Shown: positions 43,588 to 51,935 of the stretch, piece by piece
Position numbering within the stretch: the stretch's first letter is position 1
How the letters are laid out: each line of letters starts with the position of its first letter
Assembly: GCA_016926695.1 (NCBI GenBank)
Contig: JAFGOB010000179.1
Coordinates: 1-64,000 of the forward strand
From: Dehalococcoidales bacterium
GTDB lineage: Bacteria; Chloroflexota; Dehalococcoidia; Dehalococcoidales; UBA3254
Reading direction: 5' to 3'
DNA: 64,000 nt
Position numbers and translations under genes: made by a program
Notes under the pieces: model-generated
What the model saw: only the letters and a program-made list of their open reading frames with translations
Databases searched by the model: none
Told to the model about the DNA's origin: nothing

Positions 43588-44781
43588 TCATCTAATCCCT
43601 TGAGGGATTTTTCCGGACTCCTTGATCCCTCTTATATTTAACCAGAACATAAGGACTACCGCTATTATCGATAAGGCAGCCGATAACCAGAGGGCGATGT
43701 TGTAGCTCAGCGTTGTGTCAAAGATGTAGCCGAAGGCAAGAGAACCGATGGCTCCACCGATAGTAAAGCAGAAAGACAAGATTCCCAGGAAAAGTCCGTG
43801 AGAGGCCAGTCCGAAAAGCTGGGCGGCAATTGGTGAATACATAGCGCCGCAGTCTCCGAATGCCAGTCCGAGGAGAACGGAGAAAACAATGAACGCGAAA
43901 TACTGGTTGGAAAACATTATTGAGAAGATAGATAGCACTATCATGATCAAACCCAGAAGAAAGACTTTTATATATCCTATTTTGTCTCCTGTAGCGCCCA
44001 GCCCGATCTGACCGAAGATAGTGGCAGCGCCCATGATAGTCAATATCGAAGCTGCCATAGTGCTTGATATGCCGCTGTCGGTGGCATACGGGACAACGTG
44101 TACCTGTAGAGAGACGAAGGAAAAACCGTAGCAGACCATGATGGCGCATATCATCCAGAAGGAAGCTGTGAGGAAAGCGGTCTTAATAGAATGACCTGAT
44201 AATTTACGCTTGTTGATGCTTTTATTGGTCTGACTATAACCGTATGCTTCCTGCCCCATTTGTTCAGGGCTTCCCCTCAGGAATATAGCGGCCAGGACGG
44301 AGACAGTTAACATGGTAATACCCGCTATGGAGAAGGAAAGCCGCCAGTCATAAGAGCGGATAAACCAGTTGACTACCATAGGCATCATCAGCATGCCGAA
44401 TCCGGCTCCTGCGAAAGCAATGCCGGACATCATACTTCTTCTTTTTACAAACCATTTTGTGATGGAAGACAGCAGCGGTACAAAGATAGCATTGCCTATG
44501 CCGAAGAGTACCCCGTAAAAGAGGTAAATATGCCAGATCGAATTGACCTGCGACATCAACATACAGCCCAGACCGGCGGCAATTCCGCAGAGGGATACCG
44601 CAGCTCGAGGTCCGAAGCGGTCGTTAATCAGTCCAATGAATATGGCGGAGACGCCGTAAACGATCTGTGCCAGTGAAAAGGCGCCGGAAATTTCCGTTCT
44701 ACTCCAGCCCAGTTCTTCCGTTAAGGGTTCGAAAAAGAGGCCGAAGCACCCCTGCATACCCATAACAAGCATCAATATCAC
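43588..44781 (-). CDS. MFS carrier, monocarboxylate-type
   Basis: A major-facilitator protein of about 12 helices related to the 38854-40155 protein. FFEPLTEELGWSRTEISGAF after helix 1 and GLINDRFGPRAAVSLCG between helices 2 and 3 are typical of the oxalate/monocarboxylate group. The annotated start is GTG at 44781 (397 residues), which would cut helix 1. The frame continues upstream as QGRFFYGYVIVAITFVIL, the normal family beginning, but the only candidate start there is ATT at 44833-44835, preceded by ataaggacaaccagg. The true start is therefore probably 44835, or an ATG lost by mutation. The substrate is probably an organic acid. Confidence 0.85.
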   Translation of the reverse strand: MILMLVMGMQGCFGLFFEPLTEELGWSRTEISGAFSLAQIVYGVSAIFIGLINDRFGPRAAVSLCGIAAGLGCMLMSQVNSIWHIYLFYGVLFGIGNAIFVPLLSSITKWFVKRRSMMSGIAFAGAGFGMLMMPMVVNWFIRSYDWRLSFSIAGITMLTVSVLAAIFLRGSPEQMGQEAYGYSQTNKSINKRKLSGHSIKTAFLTASFWMICAIMVCYGFSFVSLQVHVVPYATDSGISSTMAASILTIMGAATIFGQIGLGATGDKIGYIKVFLLGLIMIVLSIFSIMFSNQYFAFIVFSVLLGLAFGDCGAMYSPIAAQLFGLASHGLFLGILSFCFTIGGAIGSLAFGYIFDTTLSYNIALWLSAALSIIAVVLMFWLNIRGIKESGKIPQGIR

Positions 44782-44835
44782 AAAGGTAATAGCTACGATT
44801 ACGTAGCCGTAAAAAAAACGGCCTTGCGTGTTAAT

Positions 44836-45226
44836 CCTGGTTGTCCTTATCTGATAGTTCGATTCGACTGGCAGTCTGCTTAAGCAAGAAGAGAAACGGC
44901 AGGTCTTATATCCGGAGTTTCGGCCGGCATGACTGATCCATATCCGGCCCGTTTATATTTTGGGGGATATCGAACGCGCTGAGAAACGCGGCTTGAGAAA
45001 AATCCGGCATCGGAGGCAGTCCTGTTCGATCAGAATATCAATTAGATTATTTGTTGTTAATTATTAAATACAGGAAAATTATAGCATTTGTATTAATGGC
45101 TGACAATTTTAAGATTGCCGGTATGACTGAAAATACAAAAGGGCAATGTTAACTCAGAATAATGATAATTATGATAAAATTATAGCGTCCGTAGTACAGG
45201 ACTGAAAAATTATACCAGAATTTATA
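44836..45226. other. 391-bp divergent intergenic region
   Basis: AT-rich spacer between the reverse MFS gene and the forward pdxA gene. No gene and no strong repeat is seen. It must hold both promoters; several tataat-like stretches near 45165-45185 are candidates. Confidence 0.5.
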
Positions 45227-46243
45227 GTGGTGGAGATGATAAAAGATACCAGGCCGATTATTGCAGTTACCATGGGAGATCCTGCGGGCATTGGGCCGGA
45301 GGTGACGGTTAAAGCGCTGATGACAGGTGATACGTACGATTATTGCCGGCCTCTGGTTGTCGGTGAAGGTCTGGTCATACAAAAAAACCTGGACCTGGCG
45401 GGGATTCCGTTACGGCTAAACAAGATTAATAATGCGGGTGAAGCTCAATTCTGCCCGGATGTGATCGACCTGATCGATTTGAGTAATCTGGGTGAACAGC
45501 AGATAACAGCGGGACGTATTTCGGCATCATGCGGAAAGGCCTCTGTTGAGTATATTTACCGGGCTGCCGAGATGGCTGTGAGGAAAGAGGTCAACGCCAT
45601 TGTCACGGCTCCAATTAACAAAGAGGCGACCAGGCAGGCCGGATTGGGAGAGCTGGGCCATCTTGAGATACTGGCTAGCCGAACCGGGTCAAGGGAATAC
45701 GCCACAATGCTGGTTAGCGGATGTCTGCGTACCGTCCACCTTACAACTCATTATGCGCTCAAAGAAGCCCTTGCCTATGTCACGAGAGAAAAAATTATGG
45801 CCCGGCTTGATTTGATAAACCGATCTTTCCTTGAATGGGGATACAAGCATCCGCGTATAGCCGTGGCTGCGCTCAATCCCCATGGCGGCGAGGGGGGTAT
45901 ACTGGGCAGAGAAGAGATAGAGGAGATATTACCGGCTGTAAATGAAGCAAATAAAAAAGGTATAGATGCCAGGGGGCCTTACCCCGCGGATACGGTATTT
46001 GTGCGTGCTATCAGGGGTGAGTTTGAAGTTGTTTTGGCACTCTATCACGATCAGGGTCATATCCCGGTTAAGGTGTATGGTTTTGAAAAAAGCTTCAGCG
46101 TAGCGCTTGGACTGCCTTTTATACGCACTTCGGTGGACCACGGTACGGCCTTTGATATTGCCGGGAAGGGGATTGCGCAGGCAGAGAGTATGGTGGAAGC
46201 GATAAAAGCAGCAGCGGCTCTTTGCTGCAAAAGACTGCCCTGA
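45227..46243 (+). CDS. pdxA: 4-hydroxythreonine-4-phosphate dehydrogenase family (PdxA)
   Basis: A 338-residue PdxA-family metal- and NAD(P)-dependent dehydrogenase. Members oxidise and decarboxylate 4-phosphohydroxy-L-threonine in vitamin B6 synthesis or related phosphohydroxy acids (PdxA2). Signatures: IAVTMGDPAGIGPEV at 12-26, TAPINKEA near 127-134, GHLEILA near 142-148, NPHGGEGG near 217-224 and LALYHDQGHIPVK near 266-278 with metal-binding histidines. The start is a GTG at 45227; a second GTG and an ATG follow within nine bases, and ribosome-site evidence does not choose between them. The gene stands alone, with no other B6 gene in the window, so a PdxA2-like catabolic role is possible. 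Confidence 0.9.
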   Translation: MVEMIKDTRPIIAVTMGDPAGIGPEVTVKALMTGDTYDYCRPLVVGEGLVIQKNLDLAGIPLRLNKINNAGEAQFCPDVIDLIDLSNLGEQQITAGRISASCGKASVEYIYRAAEMAVRKEVNAIVTAPINKEATRQAGLGELGHLEILASRTGSREYATMLVSGCLRTVHLTTHYALKEALAYVTREKIMARLDLINRSFLEWGYKHPRIAVAALNPHGGEGGILGREEIEEILPAVNEANKKGIDARGPYPADTVFVRAIRGEFEVVLALYHDQGHIPVKVYGFEKSFSVALGLPFIRTSVDHGTAFDIAGKGIAQAESMVEAIKAAAALCCKRLP

Positions 46244-46417
46244 ATTTTTTATAACGCTTCAGCTACAAAATGATGATGATATCATAGATGTTTTCTTTAT
46301 GATCAAAGTGTGTTCACATGCTATAAAAAAACGAAGAGGTGTTCAGGGAATTATAATTAATATAGGGCGATGATATAATTGATCGGTAAAGTTCGGTTCG
46401 GATGGTATAAGTCTTAT

Positions 46418-47533
46418 ATGAAGACGATTTTAAGGTATTTAACTGTTCTTCTATTGCTGGTTGTGGTTATGACAGCAGCATCGGGATGCGTCTATATTAA
46501 TCTGGGATCAACTCCTACGCCCACACTGACGACAACTCCCGGACCGATTGATACCGGATTTGTTGTGCCGTCCACGGTAAGCAGTAAGTCAGTCCCGGTT
46601 ATTCCTGACTTTGTCTCCGTTGTGGCTGATGTCAGACCTTCGGTAGTAGCCATTAATACCAGGATCCCGGGTATGGATATATTCGGCAGTTCTCTTTTAC
46701 AGGAAGGGGCCGGGTCCGGCTGGATTATCGATCAAAGCGGGATCATCGTTACGAACAATCATGTGGTAGAGGGCGCCGGAAGTATAAACGTCACCCTGGA
46801 TGACGGCAGGAATTTTGCAGCCGACCTTGTTCGTACAGATGCTATATCCGATCTGGCGGTAATACGAATCAATGCCCTGGATCTACAGGCGGCTAAAACG
46901 GGCGATTCTTCCAGGTTGCGTGCGGGAGACTGGGTGGTGACTATCGGGAATTCTCTGGGACAGGGTATCAGTGTTACCAAGGGCATTGTAAGTGCTCTGG
47001 GGGTTTCGTTATCGGTTGGGGCGGGAGAAACTCTCTATGACCTGATTCAGACTGATGCGGCTATCAATCCCGGTAACAGCGGCGGACCGCTGGTGAACCT
47101 CCTGGGTGAAGTGATAGGTATAACCAGCGTAAAAGTGGCCGAGGTAGGAGTAGAGGGCACAGGTTTTGCCATCAGTACCAGGGAAGCACTTCCTATCATA
47201 GAGGACCTTGTCAAGGTAGGATATATTATACGTCCCTGGATGGGGATGAGTCTCTATACTGTCGATCAAATAGTGATACTGCGTTACCGCCTGGCGGTAG
47301 ATAAAGGCGCCATGGTAACCAGGATTGCCGCTGATAGTCCTGCTGACAAGGCGGGGATAACCGCCGGGGATGTAATTACTGCTATCGATGACCGGGAAGT
47401 GGCATCAGCGGAAGACCTGAACAGGATTATTCGTGAATGTAATATTGGTCAGGAAATACAGGTTTCATATTACCGGGGAAGTGTGAAAAACAGGGTATCC
47501 CTGGTACTGATAGCCTCTCCTCCTCCTGGTTGA
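46418..47533 (+). CDS. HtrA-type trypsin-like serine protease with PDZ domain
   Basis: A 371-residue envelope protease for misfolded proteins. From ATG 46418 the signal peptide ends in ASGC (Cys24), so it is probably a lipoprotein, followed by a Thr/Pro linker. The protease domain spans about 62-270 with His115 (TNNHVV), Asp145 (AISDLAVI) and Ser221 (NPGNSGGPL). One PDZ domain follows (about 285-365; GAMVTRIAADSPADKAGITAGDVIT). A TTG at 46379 would add 13 residues, but a TATAAT lies directly before it, so the ATG is preferred. It is of the DegS/DegP size class with one PDZ. Monocistronic. Confidence 0.9.
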   Translation: MKTILRYLTVLLLLVVVMTAASGCVYINLGSTPTPTLTTTPGPIDTGFVVPSTVSSKSVPVIPDFVSVVADVRPSVVAINTRIPGMDIFGSSLLQEGAGSGWIIDQSGIIVTNNHVVEGAGSINVTLDDGRNFAADLVRTDAISDLAVIRINALDLQAAKTGDSSRLRAGDWVVTIGNSLGQGISVTKGIVSALGVSLSVGAGETLYDLIQTDAAINPGNSGGPLVNLLGEVIGITSVKVAEVGVEGTGFAISTREALPIIEDLVKVGYIIRPWMGMSLYTVDQIVILRYRLAVDKGAMVTRIAADSPADKAGITAGDVITAIDDREVASAEDLNRIIRECNIGQEIQVSYYRGSVKNRVSLVLIASPPPG

Positions 47534-47833
47534 TATGGAGTATTATTGTGGTTTTTAAGTATATATTAAAATCAAATTTTAAAGCCGGAAAACCCTATTT
47601 TTGTGATAAATCAGCTTATGCCGCCTGGCCGGATATGAAAAGTGGCGGCTTTGGATATATAAACTAAGAATAATACATTGACATATAGTATAAAAATTTG
47701 ACACATAATATAATAGATATGCTAAAATCTAGTAAGGTTATGGATCAAGGGTAGTTCTTGCAAGCTGGAGATGGGTAAAGTAATTTGTATATCGATCTGC
47801 AAGCGGGACTTATAAAAACTAAGGAGGGGGGCT
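47534..47833. other. 300-bp upstream region of the corrinoid operon with tandem TTGACA repeats
   Basis: Two tandem copies of a 20-bp AT-rich unit, ttgacatatagtataaaaat and ttgacacataatataatag, start at 47678 and 47698. The second is followed after 19 bases by TAAAAT (47723-47728). They look like a promoter with a duplicated operator or alternative -35 boxes. The ribosome site aaggaggggg precedes 47834. No gene is seen. Confidence 0.5.
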
Positions 47834-48685
47834 ATGGAGACTATCATCAGCAGTGCAGCCAAAGAAGTAATCATCAGCGCTGACCGTCCTACGGTGATTA
47901 TCGGGGAACGCATTAATCCTGCCGGTAAGAAAAAGCTGGCGGAATCCCTTAAAGCTGGAAATATGGATATCGTCCGTAAAGAGGCAGTAGACCAGGTAAA
48001 TGCCGGAGCGGATATTCTGGATGTAAATGTAACCGTTTTCGGCCTGGATGAGGCGCCATTACTTCCTCTGGCCGTACAGGCTGTAATGGAGGTGACTGAT
48101 GTTCCCCTGTGCATTGACAGCGCCAATCCTGAAGCCCTGGTGGCGGCATTGAAATTATATAAAGGCAAACCCCTTATCAATTCGGTAAGCGGTGAAGAGC
48201 GCTCTCTGGAAAGGGTTTTACCGCTGGTAAAAGAGTATGGTACGGCGGTTGTAGGGCTTACCCAGGATGATAATGGTATTCCTAAAGATGCTAAAACCCG
48301 TATTGAAATCGCTGAAAAGATCGTTAACCGGGCTGAACAAATGGGTATATCAAGGGAAAATATAGTGATAGACTGCCTGGCTTTGGCTATAGGAGCGGAC
48401 CCCCGTTCAGCCGTCACGGCTCTTGAGACCATAAGGGAGGTCAAGTCCCGTCTGGGAGTAAATATGACGCTGGGGGCCAGTAATATTTCATTCGGTATGC
48501 CTGACAGACTATGGATCAATTACAGCTATCTGGCACTTACTATAGGGGCCGGAGTAACCTGTCCGGTCGTGGATGCGGCCAAAGTCAGGCCTTCAATCCT
48601 GGCTACGGATTTGCTTCTGGCCAAGGATAAACGAGCGCGCCGTTATATTGAAGCTTTCAGGCAGCGACAGGTACAGCCCGCTTAA
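47834..48685 (+). CDS. Methyltetrahydrofolate:corrinoid methyltransferase
   Basis: A 283-residue pterin-binding TIM-barrel methyltransferase of the AcsE/MeTr/MtgA type, which moves methyl groups between a corrinoid protein and tetrahydrofolate. RPTVIIGERINPAGKKKL near 18-35, ADILDVNVTVFG near 59-70, CIDSANPEAL near 93-102 and GASNISFGMPDR near 217-228 are family landmarks, including the Asp and Asn residues of the pterin site. The ribosome site is aaggaggggg. It is the first gene of a three-gene set with a corrinoid protein and a corrinoid activator, so it probably acts as methyltransferase II of a demethylation system, feeding methyl groups into the folate pool. Confidence 0.92.
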   Translation: METIISSAAKEVIISADRPTVIIGERINPAGKKKLAESLKAGNMDIVRKEAVDQVNAGADILDVNVTVFGLDEAPLLPLAVQAVMEVTDVPLCIDSANPEALVAALKLYKGKPLINSVSGEERSLERVLPLVKEYGTAVVGLTQDDNGIPKDAKTRIEIAEKIVNRAEQMGISRENIVIDCLALAIGADPRSAVTALETIREVKSRLGVNMTLGASNISFGMPDRLWINYSYLALTIGAGVTCPVVDAAKVRPSILATDLLLAKDKRARRYIEAFRQRQVQPA

Positions 48686-48810
48686 TCCGGTTTTTAACGG
48701 TACAAACCAGCGGTCCGGGAAGTCCCCTGTAACAAAATATGCGATAATAGTATCCAATCAGTCTGAAATCATGTATGAAAACTGGGAAGAAAAATAATAA
48801 GGAGTAGCAG

Positions 48811-49443
48811 ATGACCACAGATTTAGCGACGTTGCTGGCAGACCTAAAGGAAGAAGAAGCAATTAAAGTAACCAGGGAAAGACTGGAAAGCGGCGCCGAC
48901 CCGATGGGGATTCTGGAGGATAGCCGTAAAGGCATGGAGATGGTGGGAAAGCGATTCGCCGGTGGTGAGTATTTTATTCCCGACCTGATTTATTCCGGTG
49001 AAATCTTGAGGCAGATCAGCGATATTGTCAAGCCACAGTTGACCGGCGGGCAGGAAAGTAAGAAGATAGGTAAGTTCCTGCTGGCGACAGTAGCCGGAGA
49101 TATCCATGATATCGGGAAAGATATAGTGGGTTTTATGATGGACATCAGCGGTTTTGAAGTTATCGATATGGGTATAGACGTACCCAAGGATAAGATAGTA
49201 GCCAAGATCAAGGAAACTAATCCGGAGATAGTAGGGCTGAGCGGGTTCCTGACACTGGCCTTTGATTCGATGAAAGAGACCATAGACGCAATCAAGGCAG
49301 CGGGGTTAAGAGACGCTGTGAAGATCATGATAGGCGGCGGGCAGATAGATGAGGAAGTAAGGAAATATACCGGAGCTGATGCCTACCGTCCGGATGCCGT
49401 ATCGGCAGTGACCCTGGCCAAGGAATGGATCGGGGCCAGCTAA
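48811..49443 (+). CDS. Corrinoid (B12-binding) methyl-carrier protein
   Basis: A 210-residue two-domain corrinoid protein. The N-terminal helical cap (1-85, with DPMGILEDSRKGMEMVGKRF) is followed by the B12-binding Rossmann domain with GDIHDIGKDIV at 97-107, where His99 is the lower cobalt ligand, and then GLSGFL and MIGGGQIDEE loops. It carries methyl groups on cobalt between methyltransferases I and II. The start has ataaggagtagcag before the ATG. It follows the methyltransferase gene by 125 bases and precedes the activator. No methyltransferase I lies next to it; the URO-D-type protein at 35210-36550 is one candidate. Confidence 0.93.
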   Translation: MTTDLATLLADLKEEEAIKVTRERLESGADPMGILEDSRKGMEMVGKRFAGGEYFIPDLIYSGEILRQISDIVKPQLTGGQESKKIGKFLLATVAGDIHDIGKDIVGFMMDISGFEVIDMGIDVPKDKIVAKIKETNPEIVGLSGFLTLAFDSMKETIDAIKAAGLRDAVKIMIGGGQIDEEVRKYTGADAYRPDAVSAVTLAKEWIGAS

Positions 49444-49473
49444 AACAGGTATATATTACTATTTTTTTGGTAG

Positions 49474-49562
49474 TCGTCATTGGTAACCAGCCTGTAAAGG
49501 ACTCTTACCCGGATTCACTTCTTTCCGGGAAGGAATGTTTTCTTTCCGGTTACCAGTGACGA
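49474..49562 (+). ncRNA. Structured intergenic RNA candidate between corrinoid protein and activator genes
   Basis: Outer arms tcgtcattggtaacc (49474-49488) and ggttaccagtgacga (49548-49562) pair over 15 bases with one mismatch. Inside are a hairpin cccgga/tccggg (49508-49529) and a smaller ggaa/ttcc stem (about 49529-49547), giving a three-way junction. No known riboswitch consensus was recognised. It ends about 50 bases before the activator start and could control its expression or act as a processing or attenuation site. Confidence 0.45.
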
Positions 49563-49615
49563 TGGTTTTTGGTCTGTATACCGCTATTCCCAAAAAGAAA
49601 TTAATGAGGTGATTA

Positions 49616-51451
49616 TTGGCTTTTTACATTGAGTTTGAACCGGTGGGGAGGAGGGGAGAATGTCCCGAAGGAAAAAGCCTGCTAGAGTGCGCCCGCTACC
49701 TGGGTGTAGGTCTGGTTAGCATATGCGGTGGTTTCGGAAAATGCAAAGCCTGTAAAGTATGTGTCGTCGAAGGGAGCCTGACAGAGCCTGGCCCTTTAGA
49801 GTTGGAAGTGTTTTCCGCCGATCAGATCCGGGAAGGATGGCGTCTGGCATGCCTGGCTTTTCCGCAAGGCAATTGCAAAATATATGTTCCCCCTGAGTCT
49901 TTAACGACGTTGCAGAGAATGCAGGTTGAAAGTCAATTCGTAGACAACTCACGTGAACCTGCTGTGAAAAACTATTCTCTGGAATTACAGCCTCCCAATT
50001 TTGGAGATCTGAGATCGGATGCCACCAGGCTTCTTGAAACGCTTGAAGAACAACGGGAGATAGAGTGCAAGAGTATTGACATCGAGGTAATGAGGAATTT
50101 TTCACCGAAGTTGAGGTCAGGAGAGTGGAAGACTGAAATATCGGTGCGGAATGATGAAGTAATAGCCCTCAATGCCCCCGGAAGCCGCCACCTGGGGCTG
50201 GCGATGGATGTGGGAACTACCAAAATAGCCGGGTACTTGATGGATTTGGAAGAAGCGAAGACATTGGCCAGCAAAGGCCTGATGAATCCTCAGATCAGCT
50301 ATGGTGAAGATATCACCAGCCGCATCCATCATGCCCTCAAGAAAGGTGAGGCCGGGATATTGCGCGATGTAGTAGTTGAGGGACTGAATCAACTGGCGGA
50401 GGAGCTTTGCGAGCAGGCCGGAGCCAGTATTACGGATATTGAAGATGCCGTACTGGTCGGCAATACCGCTATCGACCATCTCTTTTTAGGACTTCCGGTT
50501 GATCCCCTGGCTTATCCGCCTTTCGTCGCGGCTGTACAGGATGCTATCGATCTGAAAGCCCGTGATTTCGGACTGAAGATATCTCCGGGAGCATACGTAC
50601 ATGTATTGCCGAATATTGCCGGGTTCGTAGGCGCCGATCATGTTTCTATGCTGGTAGCGATAGATGCCCTCTCCTTACCGGGATTAACGCTGGCCATAGA
50701 TATTGGTACCAACACGGAAGTCTCGTTGATTGACAAAGAAAGGATTTTCAGTGCCTCATGTGCTTCAGGACCGGCCTTTGAAGGCGGGCATATCAGCAAC
50801 GGTATGCGGGCTGCCAGCGGCGCCATTGAGCGACTGAGAATAGAAAACAGTACCGTTCAGTTCGAGACAATCGATGATATTACACCTATCGGAATCTGCG
50901 GGTCCGGGATTATAGATTCAGTAGCGCAGATGTACCTGGCAGGCATACTGAATGAAGGCGGCCGGATGCAGGAAGGCTTCCCCGGTGTGCGCCGGAACAA
51001 TGAATATCTGGAATTTGTGCTCTTTCAGGAACAGGAGGGTAATCCCGCGGTAGTAATTACGCAGCGGGATGTCCGGGAAGTCCAGCTTGGAAAGGCAGCG
51101 ATCCGGGCAGGCATCCAGGTACTGGAGGAGACCGCTGATTGTGATGATGATGATATCGAGCAGGTACTCCTGGCCGGAGCATTCGGCACATATATAGATA
51201 TCGGCAGTGCCATCGACCTGGGTATGCTTCCGGCGATTCCCCCGGGACGTTATAAACAGGTGGGCAATGCTGCCGGCATGGGCGCCAGGCAGACATTATT
51301 ATCGGTCCGCAAGCGGGCTTTGGAGCAATCAATTGCCGAACGTATTCGCTATATCGAACTGGCAGGCACGCCCAGCTTTAACAAGACCTTTATCCAGACC
51401 CAGTATCTGGGTCGCTATCGTATTCAGGCGGGAAAGCGGCTGAAGATTTAG
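49616..51451 (+). CDS. Reductive activator of corrinoid proteins (2Fe-2S/ASKHA, DUF4445)
   Basis: A 611-residue protein of the RACE type, which uses ATP to lift an electron onto Co(II) of an inactivated corrinoid protein. The N-terminal plant-type 2Fe-2S domain has Cys37, Cys43, Cys46 and Cys79 (C-x5-C-x2-C...C). A linker of about 100 residues follows, and then an ASKHA ATPase-like domain with LGLAMDVGTTKIAGYLMD near 196-213 and LTLAIDIGTNTEVSL near 356-370, ending in the DUF4445 region. The start is TTG at 49616, preceded by aatgaggtgattat. Its position after the corrinoid protein fits that role exactly. The C-terminal 90 residues follow the family. Confidence 0.92.
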   Translation: MAFYIEFEPVGRRGECPEGKSLLECARYLGVGLVSICGGFGKCKACKVCVVEGSLTEPGPLELEVFSADQIREGWRLACLAFPQGNCKIYVPPESLTTLQRMQVESQFVDNSREPAVKNYSLELQPPNFGDLRSDATRLLETLEEQREIECKSIDIEVMRNFSPKLRSGEWKTEISVRNDEVIALNAPGSRHLGLAMDVGTTKIAGYLMDLEEAKTLASKGLMNPQISYGEDITSRIHHALKKGEAGILRDVVVEGLNQLAEELCEQAGASITDIEDAVLVGNTAIDHLFLGLPVDPLAYPPFVAAVQDAIDLKARDFGLKISPGAYVHVLPNIAGFVGADHVSMLVAIDALSLPGLTLAIDIGTNTEVSLIDKERIFSASCASGPAFEGGHISNGMRAASGAIERLRIENSTVQFETIDDITPIGICGSGIIDSVAQMYLAGILNEGGRMQEGFPGVRRNNEYLEFVLFQEQEGNPAVVITQRDVREVQLGKAAIRAGIQVLEETADCDDDDIEQVLLAGAFGTYIDIGSAIDLGMLPAIPPGRYKQVGNAAGMGARQTLLSVRKRALEQSIAERIRYIELAGTPSFNKTFIQTQYLGRYRIQAGKRLKI

Positions 51452-51935
51452 GTACTGAAGATCACGCTTTTGCTAAAAATATATTCTGCGCAGGATAGTA
51501 ACGCTGTGTTAAACCGGCATAAGGCAAACCGGTCATCCTGAAAATACCCGGCGAACGCAGTTTTGATAATTTTCAGTGAAAATAATTCTCGCTGATTCGA
51601 CCCTGGCATCTGTAAGTCGTTTTATATCAAGGAACTAGCCAGTTCCGATATCCGGTCAGCAATTGCCTTACCGTTTTTCGATCTGCTCCTTTTCTTGCTT
51701 CTAATTTCTGTCTTTCTTATAATGGAATGAAACGGAATATCGCATGACTAATTCTTCATTAATTACTATCAGACACTTGTTGATAGACCGGATTGGCGCA
51801 GGATTTTTCTCCGGCTGACTATTCCTCTATCCCGGGCGGAAGAATGACCTGAACGGAAAGTGCGAATAATCCCTTGTACCATCCCCGCAGCCGCATAGGG
51901 ATAACGGGATAGAAAGGGAAAGGTTAGGAATAAAT
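51452..51935. other. 484-bp gap before ffh
   Basis: No gene found. A hairpin accgg...ccggt lies near 51515-51535, inside a wider aggat/atcct pair. A 4.5S RNA (ffs) was looked for because ffh follows, but its conserved GGAAGCAG-type loop is not visible on either strand. Confidence 0.5.

Noticed and set aside
44862..44890. gttcgattcgact, like a tRNA T-arm
   Set aside because: No acceptor stem, anticodon arm or D-arm can be built around it.
47972..48500. Search for CRISPR arrays or phage genes around metabolic operons
   Set aside because: No regularly spaced repeats and no integrase, terminase or capsid-like gene were seen anywhere in the window.
51895..51913. Resemblance to the I-SceI homing-endonuclease site (tagggataacgggatag)
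   Set aside because: It differs at several positions, and no intron or homing-endonuclease gene is near; taken as chance.
51452..51935. Possible 4.5S RNA gene next to ffh
   Set aside because: The conserved GGAAGCAG-type loop and its stem were not found on either strand.
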